DNA from: Microbacterium wangchenii
GTDB lineage: Bacteria; Actinomycetota; Actinomycetes; Actinomycetales; Microbacteriaceae
DNA length: 64,000 nt
Assembly: GCF_004564355.1 (NCBI RefSeq)
Contig: NZ_CP038266.1
Span: forward strand, 3,038,001-3,102,000
Direction of reading: 5' to 3'
The notes under the pieces were generated by a model. The model searched no databases. It worked only from the letters and a program-made list of their open reading frames with translations, and was not told the origin of the DNA. The position numbers were made by a program, and so were the translations under genes. Shown here piece by piece: positions 15,401-24,711 of this stretch (positions within the stretch are counted from its first letter, which is position 1; each line of letters begins with the position of its first letter).

Positions 15401-18232
15401 GTGTCCACTCTCCTCGCCACGCTGGGACGCTGGTCGTACCGTCACGGCTGGCGCGTGCTCATCGCCTGGGTGGTCGTCCTGCTGGCAGCGGGCGGCGGGG
15501 CGCTCGCGTTCAACCAGGGCACCGACAACTCCTTCTCCATCCCCGGCACCGAGTCGGAGGAGGGTCTCGAACAGCTCTCCCGGACCTTCCCGCAAGTCAG
15601 CGGAACGAGCGCCCAGATCGTCGTCGTGGCGGCGGACGGCGACCGGATCGATGACGATCCGTATGCGTCCCGCATCGACGAGCTGGTCGCCGATCTGGGT
15701 GACATCGACGGCGTCCTCGCCGTCACCGACCCGTTCGACGAGACCGTCTCGGGCCTGATCAGCGACGAGGGCGACGCCGCCATCGTGCGGCTGCAGTTCG
15801 ACGGCCAGGGCGCCAGCGTCTCGCCGGAGTCCAAGCAGACGCTCAGCGACGCCGCCGACGACTTCGCCGCCGACCTCCCCGACGGCGCGCAGGCCGCACT
15901 GGGCGGCGACCTGTTCGCCCAGTCGATCCCCGGCGTGACGATCACCGAGGCGCTGGGGCTGCTCATCGCCCTGATCGTGCTGATCGTGACCTTCCGCTCG
16001 TTCGTGATGGCGGGGCTGCCCCTGGTCACCGCGATCCTCGGGGTGGGGCTGTCCATGGCGCTCATCCTCCTGGCCACCGCGGTCGCCACCATCTCCTCGA
16101 CCACCCCGCTGCTCGCGCTCATGCTGGGCCTTGCCGTCGGGATCGACTACTCGCTGTTCATCGCCGCGCGACATCAGGACCAGGTGCGCGGCGGGATGGA
16201 CCCGGAGGAGTCGGCCGCACGCGCCACCGGCACCGCCGGATCGGCCGTCACGTTCGCCGGCGTCACGGTGCTCATCGCCCTGATCGGCCTGTCGTTCGCG
16301 AACATCCCCTTCCTCACGACCATGGGGATCGCCGCATCCGTCGCCGTCGCGATCGCCGTGGTCGTCTCGGTCACCCTCACCCCCGCGCTGCTGGGCTTCG
16401 TAGGCCGCCGGGCCGCCGGACGCACTGCCGGCGGTCGCGCCCGCCGGCGGGCGGCGGCTGCACGAGAAGCCGAGGCCGAGGCCGACGGCGACATTCCGGA
16501 AGAGCCCCCGGCCACGCCGGCTGCCGCCGTGCGCACCAACCGGTGGGTGGCGATGGTGTCGCGGCGCCCCCTCGTCACCGCCATCGCCGTCGTGGTGGGC
16601 CTGGGCACCCTGGCCGTCCCGGCGGGAAGCCTCGCGCTCGCCCTCCCCAACGCGGGCGTCCTGCCCGAGAGCAACTCCGCCCGCCAGAGCTACGACCTCG
16701 CCGCGGAGCACTTCGGCCCCGGCGTCAACGGGCCGCTCGTGCTGACCGGCACGATCGTGACCTCCACCGACCCCCTGGGCCTCATGTCCGACATCGCCGC
16801 GGAGGTCGAAGACCTTCCGGGCGTCGCAGAGGTGGCCCTGGCCACCCCGAACGAGACCGCCGACACCGGGATCGTGCAGATCGTGCCCGAGACGGCACCG
16901 GACGACCCGGCCACCGCCGACCTCGTGCGCGAGCTGCGCGCGCAGCACGACCGGCTGCTGGACGAGTACGGCATCGACCTCAAGGTCACCGGCTACACCG
17001 CCGTCGCGATCGACATCTCCGACCGCCTGGGCGCCGCCCTGGTCCCCTTCGGCCTGTTCGTGGTCGGGCTGTCCTTCCTCCTGCTCATGGTGGTGTTCCG
17101 CTCCATCGCGGTGCCTCTCACAGCCGCCCTCGGTTACCTGCTGTCGGTGGCCGCGGCGTTCGGCGTGGTCGCGGCGGTGTTCGAGTGGGGCTGGTTCGCC
17201 GACCTGCTGCACGTGGCGCGCGTGGGACCCGTGATCAGCTTCATGCCGATCGTGCTGATGGGCGTGCTGTTCGGGCTCGCGATGGACTACCAGGTGTTCC
17301 TCGTGACCCGCATGCGCGAGGACTACGTCCACGCGCGGGCCAAGAACGCCTCGGGTGCCGACGCCCGCGCCGTCGCCGTGGCGGCGGTGCGCTCGGGCTT
17401 CTCCGCGACCGCGCGCGTGGTCACCGCCGCGGCCCTCATCATGTTCGCGGTGTTCGCCGCGTTCGTGCCCGAGGGCGACTCCTCGATCAAGCCCATCGCG
17501 CTGGGGCTGGCCGTCGGCATCGCCGTCGACGCGTTCCTGGTGCGGATGACCCTCATCCCCGCGCTCATGACGCTCCTGGGCGACAAGGCGTGGTGGATCC
17601 CGCGGTGGCTGGACCGGATGCTGCCCAAGCTCGACGTCGAGGGCGAAGCCGTCGAGCGCGAGATCGCGCTGCAGGACTGGCCGGGACCCGGCTCGCGCGC
17701 CGTCGTGATCGCGGACGGCGTGGGACTGGAAGTCGGCGACACGCCCCTGTTCGACGACCTCTCCCTCGAGGTGGAGCCGGGGCACGCGGCCATCCTCACC
17801 TCCGTCGACCCGCGCGCCTCTCGCGCAGCGCTGTACACCCTCTCCGGGCGGGTCTCGCCCACGTCCGGCCGCCTCCGCGTCGCCGGGCACCTGCTGCCCG
17901 GCCGGGAGGCGTGGGTGCGCGGCTCCGTCGGCATCGCCGCGCTGGACGAGGCCGAAGACCCGCTCGCCGAGCTCCGCGACGCGCTCACCGGTACGCCCGG
18001 AGTGCTCGCGGTCTCCGGCATCGAGTCCCTCGCCCACGGCGCCCTGCGCGATCAGGCCGCCGCGACCCTGCGGGATGCCGCGGCCACCGGCGAGTGGACG
18101 CTGCTGCTGACCGCCGCCGACCCCGACGCGGCCGGCCGCGTTCTGTCGGATGCCGGCTGGACCGGCGCATCCGTCACGCGCGTCGCCGCCGCATCCCCCC
18201 GCACGTTCGACCTGTCCGAGGTGACCGCATGA
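15401..18232 (+). CDS. MMPL-family RND exporter with degenerate ABC-ATPase-like C-terminal domain
   Basis: A 943-residue membrane protein with the two-half MMPL layout. There is a helix near residue 20, a periplasmic loop, five or six helices with GLAVGIDYSLF (about 245), then a second half with GLAMDYQVFL (about 630). After the last helix, residues of roughly 766-943 look like the start of an ABC ATPase (LFDDLSLEVEPG, then SGRVSPTSGRLRVAG). The Walker A is replaced by SVDPRASRA and no LSGGQ signature follows. Most MMPL proteins end near 700-750 residues. The start is GTG at 15401. The stop overlaps the YhgE-like gene as ATGA. Confidence 0.88.
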   Translation: MSTLLATLGRWSYRHGWRVLIAWVVVLLAAGGGALAFNQGTDNSFSIPGTESEEGLEQLSRTFPQVSGTSAQIVVVAADGDRIDDDPYASRIDELVADLGDIDGVLAVTDPFDETVSGLISDEGDAAIVRLQFDGQGASVSPESKQTLSDAADDFAADLPDGAQAALGGDLFAQSIPGVTITEALGLLIALIVLIVTFRSFVMAGLPLVTAILGVGLSMALILLATAVATISSTTPLLALMLGLAVGIDYSLFIAARHQDQVRGGMDPEESAARATGTAGSAVTFAGVTVLIALIGLSFANIPFLTTMGIAASVAVAIAVVVSVTLTPALLGFVGRRAAGRTAGGRARRRAAAAREAEAEADGDIPEEPPATPAAAVRTNRWVAMVSRRPLVTAIAVVVGLGTLAVPAGSLALALPNAGVLPESNSARQSYDLAAEHFGPGVNGPLVLTGTIVTSTDPLGLMSDIAAEVEDLPGVAEVALATPNETADTGIVQIVPETAPDDPATADLVRELRAQHDRLLDEYGIDLKVTGYTAVAIDISDRLGAALVPFGLFVVGLSFLLLMVVFRSIAVPLTAALGYLLSVAAAFGVVAAVFEWGWFADLLHVARVGPVISFMPIVLMGVLFGLAMDYQVFLVTRMREDYVHARAKNASGADARAVAVAAVRSGFSATARVVTAAALIMFAVFAAFVPEGDSSIKPIALGLAVGIAVDAFLVRMTLIPALMTLLGDKAWWIPRWLDRMLPKLDVEGEAVEREIALQDWPGPGSRAVVIADGVGLEVGDTPLFDDLSLEVEPGHAAILTSVDPRASRAALYTLSGRVSPTSGRLRVAGHLLPGREAWVRGSVGIAALDEAEDPLAELRDALTGTPGVLAVSGIESLAHGALRDQAAATLRDAAATGEWTLLLTAADPDAAGRVLSDAGWTGASVTRVAAASPRTFDLSEVTA

Positions 18233-20280
18233 CCCGTCCTGGCTCCCCCCTCGCGCTCGAGCGCGCCGGCTCCCGCCGGCCCGTGACCTGGCTCACGATT
18301 ATCGGCGCGCTGCTGCTGCCGGTGATCGTCGGCGGCGTGCTCGTCGCCGCGCTGTACAACCCCGTCGAGCGCCTCGAGTCCATGAGCGCGGCCATCGTGA
18401 ACGCGGACGAGCCCGTCACGATCGACGACCAGCCCGTGCCGCTCGGCCGGCAGCTGACAGCGGGCCTCATCGAGGGCTCGGACGACATCCCGAGCAATCT
18501 GGACTGGACGATCACCAACGACGAAGACGCCCGCCAGGGCTTGGCCGACGGCTCGTACGCGGCCGTCATCCGCATCCCGGAGAACTTCTCCGCCGCGGCG
18601 ACCTCCACCTCTCCGGGAGGCGAGGCACCCGAGCGCGCCACGATCGAGGTGACCACGCCACCGGACAGTCTTGTGGTGGACGACGCCATCTCGGCGCAGG
18701 TCACGCAGGCGGCGGCATCCCTCCTGGGGACATCGCTGTCGGAGGTGTACCTGGAGAACGTGTTCCTCGGGTTCACCACGCTCGGCGACCAGCTCGGCAC
18801 GGCCGCCGAGGGTGCCGCCCAGCTCGCCGACGGCGCGACGCAGGCCGCCGACGGCGCCACCGCACTCTCCGGCGGGATCGCGCAGTTCTCCGACGGAGCA
18901 GCAGCCCTCGCCGACGGCGCGACCCAGCTCGCCGGCGGCGCCGCCGAGCTGGGCACCGGCGCCGCGCAAGCCGCTGACGGCCTGGACGCGTGGGCCGGCG
19001 GCGCGCAGGAGATCGCCGCGAACGGACGGCTCCTCGCCGGCGGGCTGCAGCAGACCGCCGATGCGATCCCGCAGCTTCCTGCGGAGCTCGTCACCGCGGC
19101 CAACGGGCTGGCGGCCAACAGCGCCGCCATTCAGGCGCAGGTCACCGCCGCATCCGACGCGCTGACCCGGGCAGCTGCCGACTGCACCGCACAGGGCGGA
19201 TCGGCGGAGCTGTGCGCGACCCTCACGCAGCTGTCCACCGAGGCCCAGGCCGCCGTCGGACCCGTCAACGAGCTGATCGGGCAGTCCGACACGATCGCGG
19301 CGGGTGTCACCGGCTTCCAGCAGCTCGGCCCGGGCCTGCAGACGATCTCGGCCAACCTCGCGCAGCTCTCCGGCGGGATAGACCAGCTCGCCGCGGGGGC
19401 GACCACCGCCGCCGGTGGGGTGCGGCAGCTGTCGGACGGTGCCGCACAGCTGTCGGGCGGAGCATCCGCGCTGGCGGACGGCGCATCGCAGCTGGCCGAC
19501 GGGGCCGGGGAGGCGGCCACGGGTGCCGAGGAGCTCTCCGGTGGGGTGCGGCAGGTCGCCGACGGCACCGCGGACCTGGCCGAGGGCCTCGGCACCGCCG
19601 TGGCAGAACTGCCCTCCTACACCGACACCGAGGCCGCCGACCTGGCCTCCGTCGTGGCCGACCCCGTCGCGGCGGAGGGCGTGGGCACGAACCTGTTCGG
19701 CGCGTCGGCAGTCCCCCTCGTCGTGACGGTGGCCCTGTGGTTCGGCGGGTTGGGCACCTTCGTGGCACTGCGCGCCGTGACCGCGCGCACGCTGTCCTCC
19801 CGCCGCCCGTCGGCGCTGCTGGCGCTTCGCGCGCTCGCCCCGGCCGCCGCGATCGGCGCAGTGCAGGGCGTGCTCGTGGCGATCGTGGTGCAGCTGGCCG
19901 CCGGCTACAACTGGGCGGACTGGTCACTGTTCGCCGCCGTCGCCGCGGTGGCAGGGGTCGCGTTCGCGGCCGTGAACCAGGCCCTGGTGGCGGTCTTCGG
20001 CGGCGCCGGGCGATGGATCTCGGCGCTGGTGGGCGTGCTGGCCGTTGCCACGGGCGTGGTCTCGACCGTCCCCGGAGTCATCTCGGCCGTGGCCGGGCTC
20101 CTCCCCACCGCCCCGGCGTACCAGGGGATGCTCGCGGCACTGACCGCCGCGGACGGCCTGGGGGCGGCGGTCGTCGGACTCGCCGTGTGGACAGCGCTGG
20201 CGTTCGTCGTCACGACGATCGCGGTGGCACGTCGCCGCTCGGTTCCCGCGCGGGCCCTCCTGACCGCCGCCCCGGCCTGA
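18229..20280 (+). CDS. YhgE/Pip-domain membrane protein
   Basis: A 683-residue protein. One helix near residues 20-40 (TIIGALLLPVIVGGVLVAAL) is followed by a NADEPV-containing extracytoplasmic domain. A long helical region (about 190-470) comes next, with repeated L-x-x-G-A/S-x-x-L heptads such as LADGATQ and LSGGAS. About five C-terminal helices (about 490-680) complete it. This is the YhgE/Pip layout, in which the heptads probably form a long rod outside the membrane. Its start overlaps the MMPL stop. The pair is probably a surface exporter unit under the TetR regulator; the cargo is unknown. Confidence 0.9.
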   Translation: MTRPGSPLALERAGSRRPVTWLTIIGALLLPVIVGGVLVAALYNPVERLESMSAAIVNADEPVTIDDQPVPLGRQLTAGLIEGSDDIPSNLDWTITNDEDARQGLADGSYAAVIRIPENFSAAATSTSPGGEAPERATIEVTTPPDSLVVDDAISAQVTQAAASLLGTSLSEVYLENVFLGFTTLGDQLGTAAEGAAQLADGATQAADGATALSGGIAQFSDGAAALADGATQLAGGAAELGTGAAQAADGLDAWAGGAQEIAANGRLLAGGLQQTADAIPQLPAELVTAANGLAANSAAIQAQVTAASDALTRAAADCTAQGGSAELCATLTQLSTEAQAAVGPVNELIGQSDTIAAGVTGFQQLGPGLQTISANLAQLSGGIDQLAAGATTAAGGVRQLSDGAAQLSGGASALADGASQLADGAGEAATGAEELSGGVRQVADGTADLAEGLGTAVAELPSYTDTEAADLASVVADPVAAEGVGTNLFGASAVPLVVTVALWFGGLGTFVALRAVTARTLSSRRPSALLALRALAPAAAIGAVQGVLVAIVVQLAAGYNWADWSLFAAVAAVAGVAFAAVNQALVAVFGGAGRWISALVGVLAVATGVVSTVPGVISAVAGLLPTAPAYQGMLAALTAADGLGAAVVGLAVWTALAFVVTTIAVARRRSVPARALLTAAPA

Positions 20281-20303
20281 CCGTGGTCACTCGCGTCGGC
20301 CGC

Positions 20304-21035
20304 TCACGCGGTCGACGAGCTGAGTGACTCCTGTGCGAGGGCGCTCCGGGCGGCGTCGACGATCACGGCGGCGACCGTGTCGGACTGCGTGATGTAGACG
20401 TCGTGGCTCCCCGAGACCCTCGTGGTCTTGGCGCCCATGCGCTCGCTCATGTGCCGGAGCATCGCCGGGTCGAAGGACTTGTCCTCCGTCGCGATGACGG
20501 CCCACGTCGGCTTGTCGTGCCACGCCGCGTTCTTCACGGGTGTGGCGAACACCGACATGTTGATCGGCACCTGGCTGTCACGCAGGAACGCGGCATCCTC
20601 GTCCGTCGCGTCCGCCGAGAACCCCGCCTTGAAGTTCTCGAGGTTGAGGAAGCCGTATCCGTCCTCGACGGTGTCGATGATGAACTCCGGCGTCGGCGCG
20701 AAGCCCTCGTACTGCTGGCCGGTCGTCTCCCCCGCGTCCGGCGCGAGGGCCGACACGTAGACCAGTCCCGCCACGCGGGGATGCATGCCCGCCTCGGTGA
20801 TGACGGTGCCGCCCCACGAGTGACCGACGAGGATCGTCGGCCCGTCCATGAGGTCCAGCACGCGCGTGGTGGCCGCGACGTCGTCCTCGAGGGAGGTGAG
20901 CGGGTTCTGCACGATCATGACCCGGTACCCGCGCGCGGTCAGCGTGTCGTAGACGCGGCGCCAGCCGGAGCCATCCGCGAACGCGCCGTGCACGAGCACG
21001 ACATTGGTGATCTCTTGGGTGGGAGTGCTGCTCAT
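20304..21035 (-). CDS. Alpha/beta hydrolase (EstC-like)
   Basis: A 243-residue cytoplasmic alpha/beta hydrolase. The oxyanion-hole HGAFADGSGW, nucleophile elbow GHSWGG and catalytic His in GSHDVYITQ are all visible. This is the small esterase or MEST/salicylate-esterase-like class. The ATG at 21035 is preferred over an upstream in-frame start because GAAAGGAA lies 8-10 bases before it. A perfect 14-base palindrome about 80 bases upstream suggests dedicated control. The substrate is unknown. Confidence 0.85.
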   Translation of the reverse strand: MSSTPTQEITNVVLVHGAFADGSGWRRVYDTLTARGYRVMIVQNPLTSLEDDVAATTRVLDLMDGPTILVGHSWGGTVITEAGMHPRVAGLVYVSALAPDAGETTGQQYEGFAPTPEFIIDTVEDGYGFLNLENFKAGFSADATDEDAAFLRDSQVPINMSVFATPVKNAAWHDKPTWAVIATEDKSFDPAMLRHMSERMGAKTTRVSGSHDVYITQSDTVAAVIVDAARSALAQESLSSSTA

Positions 21036-21110
21036 GGTGCTGTTCCTTTCGTTCGCGCGCCGGCAGGTCTCCCCCGGTGCTGTCCAGTCGGGACGGTTGT
21101 CCGGACGACG

Positions 21111-21124
21111 TGCAATATATTGCA
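21111..21124. promoter_or_regulatory. Perfect AT-rich palindrome upstream of the hydrolase
   Basis: TGCAATATATTGCA is a perfect 14-base palindrome, 76-89 bases before the hydrolase start. It is strikingly AT-rich for this genome and fits an operator for a dimeric regulator. No regulator gene is adjacent. Confidence 0.6.
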
Positions 21125-21169
21125 TGTCGCGGGGCGGGACAAGAGTGCGACGATCGTGACGCACGCGAA

Positions 21170-21204
21170 ACGCCGCCCCGGGCCGGGAAGGCGCGGGGCG
21201 GCGT
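21170..21204 (-). terminator. Rho-independent-like hairpin after ccsB
   Basis: ACGCCGCCCC (21170-21179) and GGGGCGGCGT (21195-21204) are perfect 10-base arms, 23 bases past the ccsB stop. On the minus strand TTTCGCG follows, so only a minimal T-run is present. Confidence 0.55.
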
Positions 21205-21226
21205 CAGGACCGACAGGAACCCGGGG

Positions 21227-22273
21227 TCAGCTGGAGAGGCCGGAGTAGGCGTGCAGGCCCTTGAAGAACATGTTCACGATCGTGAAGTTGAAGATCACGG
21301 CGGTGAACCCGATGATCGACAGCCACGCCGATCGCGTGCCGCGCCATCCGCGCGTCGCACGGGCGTGGATGTAACCGGCGTAGAGCACCCAGATGACGAA
21401 GGTCCAGACTTCCTTCGTGTCGAAGCCCCAGTACCGGCCCCATGCGTCGTTGGCCCAGATGGAGCCGGCGATGAGGGTGAAGGTCCAGAAGATGAACCCG
21501 ACGATCGCGAAGCGGTAGGCGAGGGACTCCAGCGTCTCACTGGAGGGGAGGGTGCGCAGGAACCCGGGCCCGCGCTTGGCCGACGGCGCGGATGCTGCGT
21601 CGCCCGACGCCACGGTCGCCACCGCACGCCGCTCCCGGCGCGACTGCATGAGCTGCAGCACCGACAGGCCGAAAGCGAGCGCGAACAGGGCCGTGGCCAG
21701 CGACGCGACGAACACGTGGATGACCAGCCACGCGGACTTCAGCGGGTCGGCCAGGGGCACGACCTCGACATAGAACGCCAGTGTCGCGCCGCCGAGGAGG
21801 ACGACCGTGAGCCCCGTGATGAAGGAGCCCAGGAAGCGAAGGTCGTAGCGGAAGAGGACGACCAGGTACACCGCGACGATGAGCATCGTGCCGGTGAGGG
21901 CGAACTCGTACATGTTCGACCACGGGACGCGCTCGGCGGCGATTCCGCGCGTGACGTCGGCGGCGACGTGGAAGAGGAAGCCCAGCACCGTCAGAGACGT
22001 GCCGATCCGCCCCCAGACGTAGCGGGGCTTGACTGCGGCGCGTGCCTCCATGGCGCCCTGCGGCCGCCCGGTCCGGGTGCCGGCGGGAGCGGTGGCGGCG
22101 CCGGCGGTCACGAGTTCGCGCTCGCGCGCGGCGTCCTGCGCCTTGAGCGCCACATCGGAGCGGCGCGCGAGATCGACGGCGTAGGCGATGAAGGCCAGCA
22201 CGTAGATCGCGATGGCGGTCCAGACCAGCAGCACGGAGACCGCGTCGAGGGAGAGCGTTTCGGATCCGGGCAT
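21227..22273 (-). CDS. ccsB: CcsB, cytochrome c synthase membrane subunit (System II)
   Basis: A 348-residue integral membrane protein that, with ResB, carries haem across the membrane and attaches it to apocytochrome c. Visible are a WGRYWGFDTKEVWTF tryptophan-rich haem-handling motif, IHARATRGWRG with a conserved His, and FNFTIVNMFFKGLHAY at the end. About eight helices are present. It is the last gene of the System II operon. A -10 hexamer 6 bases before its start, overlapping the ResB stop, suggests an extra internal promoter. Confidence 0.93.
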   Translation of the reverse strand: MPGSETLSLDAVSVLLVWTAIAIYVLAFIAYAVDLARRSDVALKAQDAARERELVTAGAATAPAGTRTGRPQGAMEARAAVKPRYVWGRIGTSLTVLGFLFHVAADVTRGIAAERVPWSNMYEFALTGTMLIVAVYLVVLFRYDLRFLGSFITGLTVVLLGGATLAFYVEVVPLADPLKSAWLVIHVFVASLATALFALAFGLSVLQLMQSRRERRAVATVASGDAASAPSAKRGPGFLRTLPSSETLESLAYRFAIVGFIFWTFTLIAGSIWANDAWGRYWGFDTKEVWTFVIWVLYAGYIHARATRGWRGTRSAWLSIIGFTAVIFNFTIVNMFFKGLHAYSGLSS

Positions 22274-22277
22274 GGTC

Positions 22278-23948
22278 TCAGTCTACGTCCGAGGTGCTGC
22301 GCCAACCCTGGACGGCGGCGGCGTGACGGGCCTGGAACTGATCCACCGCGGCGCCCAGCGTGGGGTCCTCCCCGCGGGCGAGTCCGGCGTACTCCAGGTG
22401 CACGGAGCTGCCCTGCACCGTCGCCTTGACCCACATCCGCCGTCGCGGGACGAACAGCGCCGCCAGCAGGCCGAGGGTGGCCAGAACCGCGAAGAGCAGC
22501 ACCCACGGGGCGGCCAGGTCGCGATGGATCGACAGCGACGCGAAGCGCTTCACGGATTCGGCATAGCCGGTGGCACCCTCGGGCGATTCGTCCTCGAAGG
22601 TGATCGTGCCGAGCCCGTCCGGCAGTTCGGCCGACTGCCCGGGGGCGAGCTCGATCGAGTCGATGCCCGTGTCTCCACCGCTGAGCTGTTCCATCTCGCT
22701 CGTGTCCAGCGTGTAGACCGAGCGCGGCTGGCCCCCGTCGATGCCGAGGTCGCCGACGAAGACGTTGAAGGTGACGACGGGACTGATGAGGTCGGGATAC
22801 GCCGACGTGAACGCGCCGGAGGCCAGCGCCGCCTGCGTGGGATAGAAGAACCCGACCAGGCCCATCTGCTCGGGCAGACCGTCGGGCACCTTCACGACGC
22901 CGAGCGAGGTCATGTTGGTGTCCTGCGGCAGGAAGGGCACGGAGTCGTGGAAGATCTCCTCGCCCTCGGCGTTGCGGATGGTGAGGGTCGGGGCGTAGCC
23001 GTTGCCCATCAGGTAAACGCGGTCGCCCGCGACGTCGAGCGGGTGGTTGACGCGCACCTGCCCCTCGCCCTCCTCGCCGTCCACGCGCGTGGTGAGGTTC
23101 GCGGCGAAGTCGCCGGCCTGACCGGCGCCCTGTTCGCCGAGGGGCACATAGCTGACGTCGAACTCGTCGAGGGTCAGCGCGTAGGGCGTGAGAGTCTCGG
23201 CGCTCACGAAGCGACCGGGGTTGAACGAGGAGTAATCCAGCAGCGAGTTGACGAACGTCGTCCCCTCGACGATGACGCGCTGGCCGGTGTAGGTGAATCC
23301 GCCGCCCACACCGACGGCCACGAGCACCCCGACCAGTGCCCCGTGGAAGACGAGGTTGCCCGTCTCACGCAGGTACCCGCGCTCCGCCGACACCGAGAAG
23401 GCCCCACGGCCGTCGTAGCGCTCGACGCGGTACCCGGCCTTGCGCAGCTCCCCGGCCGCCAGCTCGACGGATTCGGCCGCCAGGCGGGCGGCGTCGTCGG
23501 GGGACGCGGCATCCAGCTCCGCCTCGCGGAAGTCGTCCAGGCGCGACAGGCGCGCGGGCGTCCGCGGCGGGCGTGAGCGCAGCGCCTTCCAGTGGTGCTT
23601 GGTGCGCGGGATGACGCAGCCGATGAGCGAGACGAACAGGAGGAGGTAGATCGCGGAGAACCACGGCGAGGAGTAGACGTCGAACAGGCTCAGGTTCTCG
23701 AGGATGGGAGCCAGGTCGGGGTTGTCGGTGAAGTACTGCGTGACGCCGTTGGGATCGGCACTGCGCTGCGGCACGATCGATCCCGGCACCGCGGCGATCG
23801 CCAGCAGCAGCAGCAGGACGAGCGCCGTGCGCATGCTCGTCAGCTGACGCCAGCCCCACCGCATCCATCCGACGAATCCGAGGGCGGGCGCGGTGATGTC
23901 CTCGGGATCGGCGGAGGCGTGGTCGGCAGGGCGCAGCGGGTCGGTCAT
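22278..23948 (-). CDS. resB: ResB, cytochrome c biogenesis protein (System II)
   Basis: A 556-residue protein. Three N-terminal helices (LTSMRTALVLLLLLAIAAVPGSIVPQ-like, then FSAIYLLLFVSLIGCVIPR) precede a large extracytoplasmic domain, and a final helix (WVLLFAVLATLGLLAALFVP) lies near residue 500. This is the ResB/Ccs1 layout. The start at 23948 leaves 10 bases after ccdA. A GTG at 23978, overlapping ccdA, is an alternative with an AGGGGG upstream. ResB pairs with CcsB downstream. Confidence 0.92.
   Translation of the reverse strand: MTDPLRPADHASADPEDITAPALGFVGWMRWGWRQLTSMRTALVLLLLLAIAAVPGSIVPQRSADPNGVTQYFTDNPDLAPILENLSLFDVYSSPWFSAIYLLLFVSLIGCVIPRTKHHWKALRSRPPRTPARLSRLDDFREAELDAASPDDAARLAAESVELAAGELRKAGYRVERYDGRGAFSVSAERGYLRETGNLVFHGALVGVLVAVGVGGGFTYTGQRVIVEGTTFVNSLLDYSSFNPGRFVSAETLTPYALTLDEFDVSYVPLGEQGAGQAGDFAANLTTRVDGEEGEGQVRVNHPLDVAGDRVYLMGNGYAPTLTIRNAEGEEIFHDSVPFLPQDTNMTSLGVVKVPDGLPEQMGLVGFFYPTQAALASGAFTSAYPDLISPVVTFNVFVGDLGIDGGQPRSVYTLDTSEMEQLSGGDTGIDSIELAPGQSAELPDGLGTITFEDESPEGATGYAESVKRFASLSIHRDLAAPWVLLFAVLATLGLLAALFVPRRRMWVKATVQGSSVHLEYAGLARGEDPTLGAAVDQFQARHAAAVQGWRSTSDVD
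22280..22285 (-). promoter_or_regulatory. Leaderless -10 hexamer before ccsB, overlapping the resB stop
   Basis: TAGACT on the minus strand ends 6 bases before the ccsB ATG and shares a base with the resB TGA. The string GTAGACTGA also occurs at the DUF2332/aspS junction. Confidence 0.5.
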
Positions 23949-23958
23949 GGTCGATTCG

Positions 23959-24711
23959 TCAGAGCGGGAGGGGGACACTCTGGATCACCCCCTGGAGTTG
24001 CGACATCCACGCGCCCCACACGCCCGTGACCATCGCGAGGCCCAGGAGGATCAGGAGCGCCCCGCCGATCAGGTTGATGGCGCGGATGTGGCGGCGCAGG
24101 AACGCCACCGAACGGGTCGCCCAGCCGAAGCCGAGCGCGAGGAGGAGGAACGGGATGCCCAGGCCCAGCGAGTAGGCCAGGCCCAGCAGCGCGGCGCGGC
24201 CGGGGTCGCCCAGGTTCCACGACACCGAGAAGATCGCGGCAAGGGTCGGGCCGATGCACGGCGTCCACCCGATGCCGAGGGCGATGCCCAGCAGCGGTGC
24301 GCCGATGAGCCCGATGTTGTTGCGCGCCTGCAGTCGCACGGTGCGCTGGGCGATGCCGAACAGCCCGATGAAGACCAGGCCGAGCAGGATGACGATGACG
24401 CCCATGACGCGCGTGATCGGGTCGGCGTACTCGACGAAGAAGCGCCCCACCGTGCCGCCCAGGACGTTGACGGTCATGAACACGAGCGTGAAGCCGGCGA
24501 TGAACAGCAGCACGCCGCCCAGGAGCCGGCCGCGGCCGGGCGCCGCCGCGGAGGAGCCGCGGCGGGGCGCGACGGAGCCGCCGATGAACCCGAGGTAGCC
24601 CGGGACGAGCGGGAGCACGCACGGGGAGAGGAACGACACCAGCCCGGCGGCGAGGGCGATGGGCAGGGCGAGCCACAGCGCACCGTCGAACACGACCGCG
24701 CCGGGGTTCAC
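23959..24711 (-). CDS. ccdA: CcdA, thiol-disulfide electron carrier across the membrane
   Basis: A 250-residue protein with six helices. It carries reducing power from cytoplasmic thioredoxin to the TlpA-type protein outside. The paired cysteines are visible in LSFLSPCVLPLVPGYL (helix 1) and GWTPCIGPTLAA (helix 4), both classic CcdA motifs. It overlaps the tlpA-like gene by 4 bases and is followed by resB, giving the usual order TlpA, CcdA, ResB, CcsB. Confidence 0.94.
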   Translation of the reverse strand: MNPGAVVFDGALWLALPIALAAGLVSFLSPCVLPLVPGYLGFIGGSVAPRRGSSAAAPGRGRLLGGVLLFIAGFTLVFMTVNVLGGTVGRFFVEYADPITRVMGVIVILLGLVFIGLFGIAQRTVRLQARNNIGLIGAPLLGIALGIGWTPCIGPTLAAIFSVSWNLGDPGRAALLGLAYSLGLGIPFLLLALGFGWATRSVAFLRRHIRAINLIGGALLILLGLAMVTGVWGAWMSQLQGVIQSVPLPL

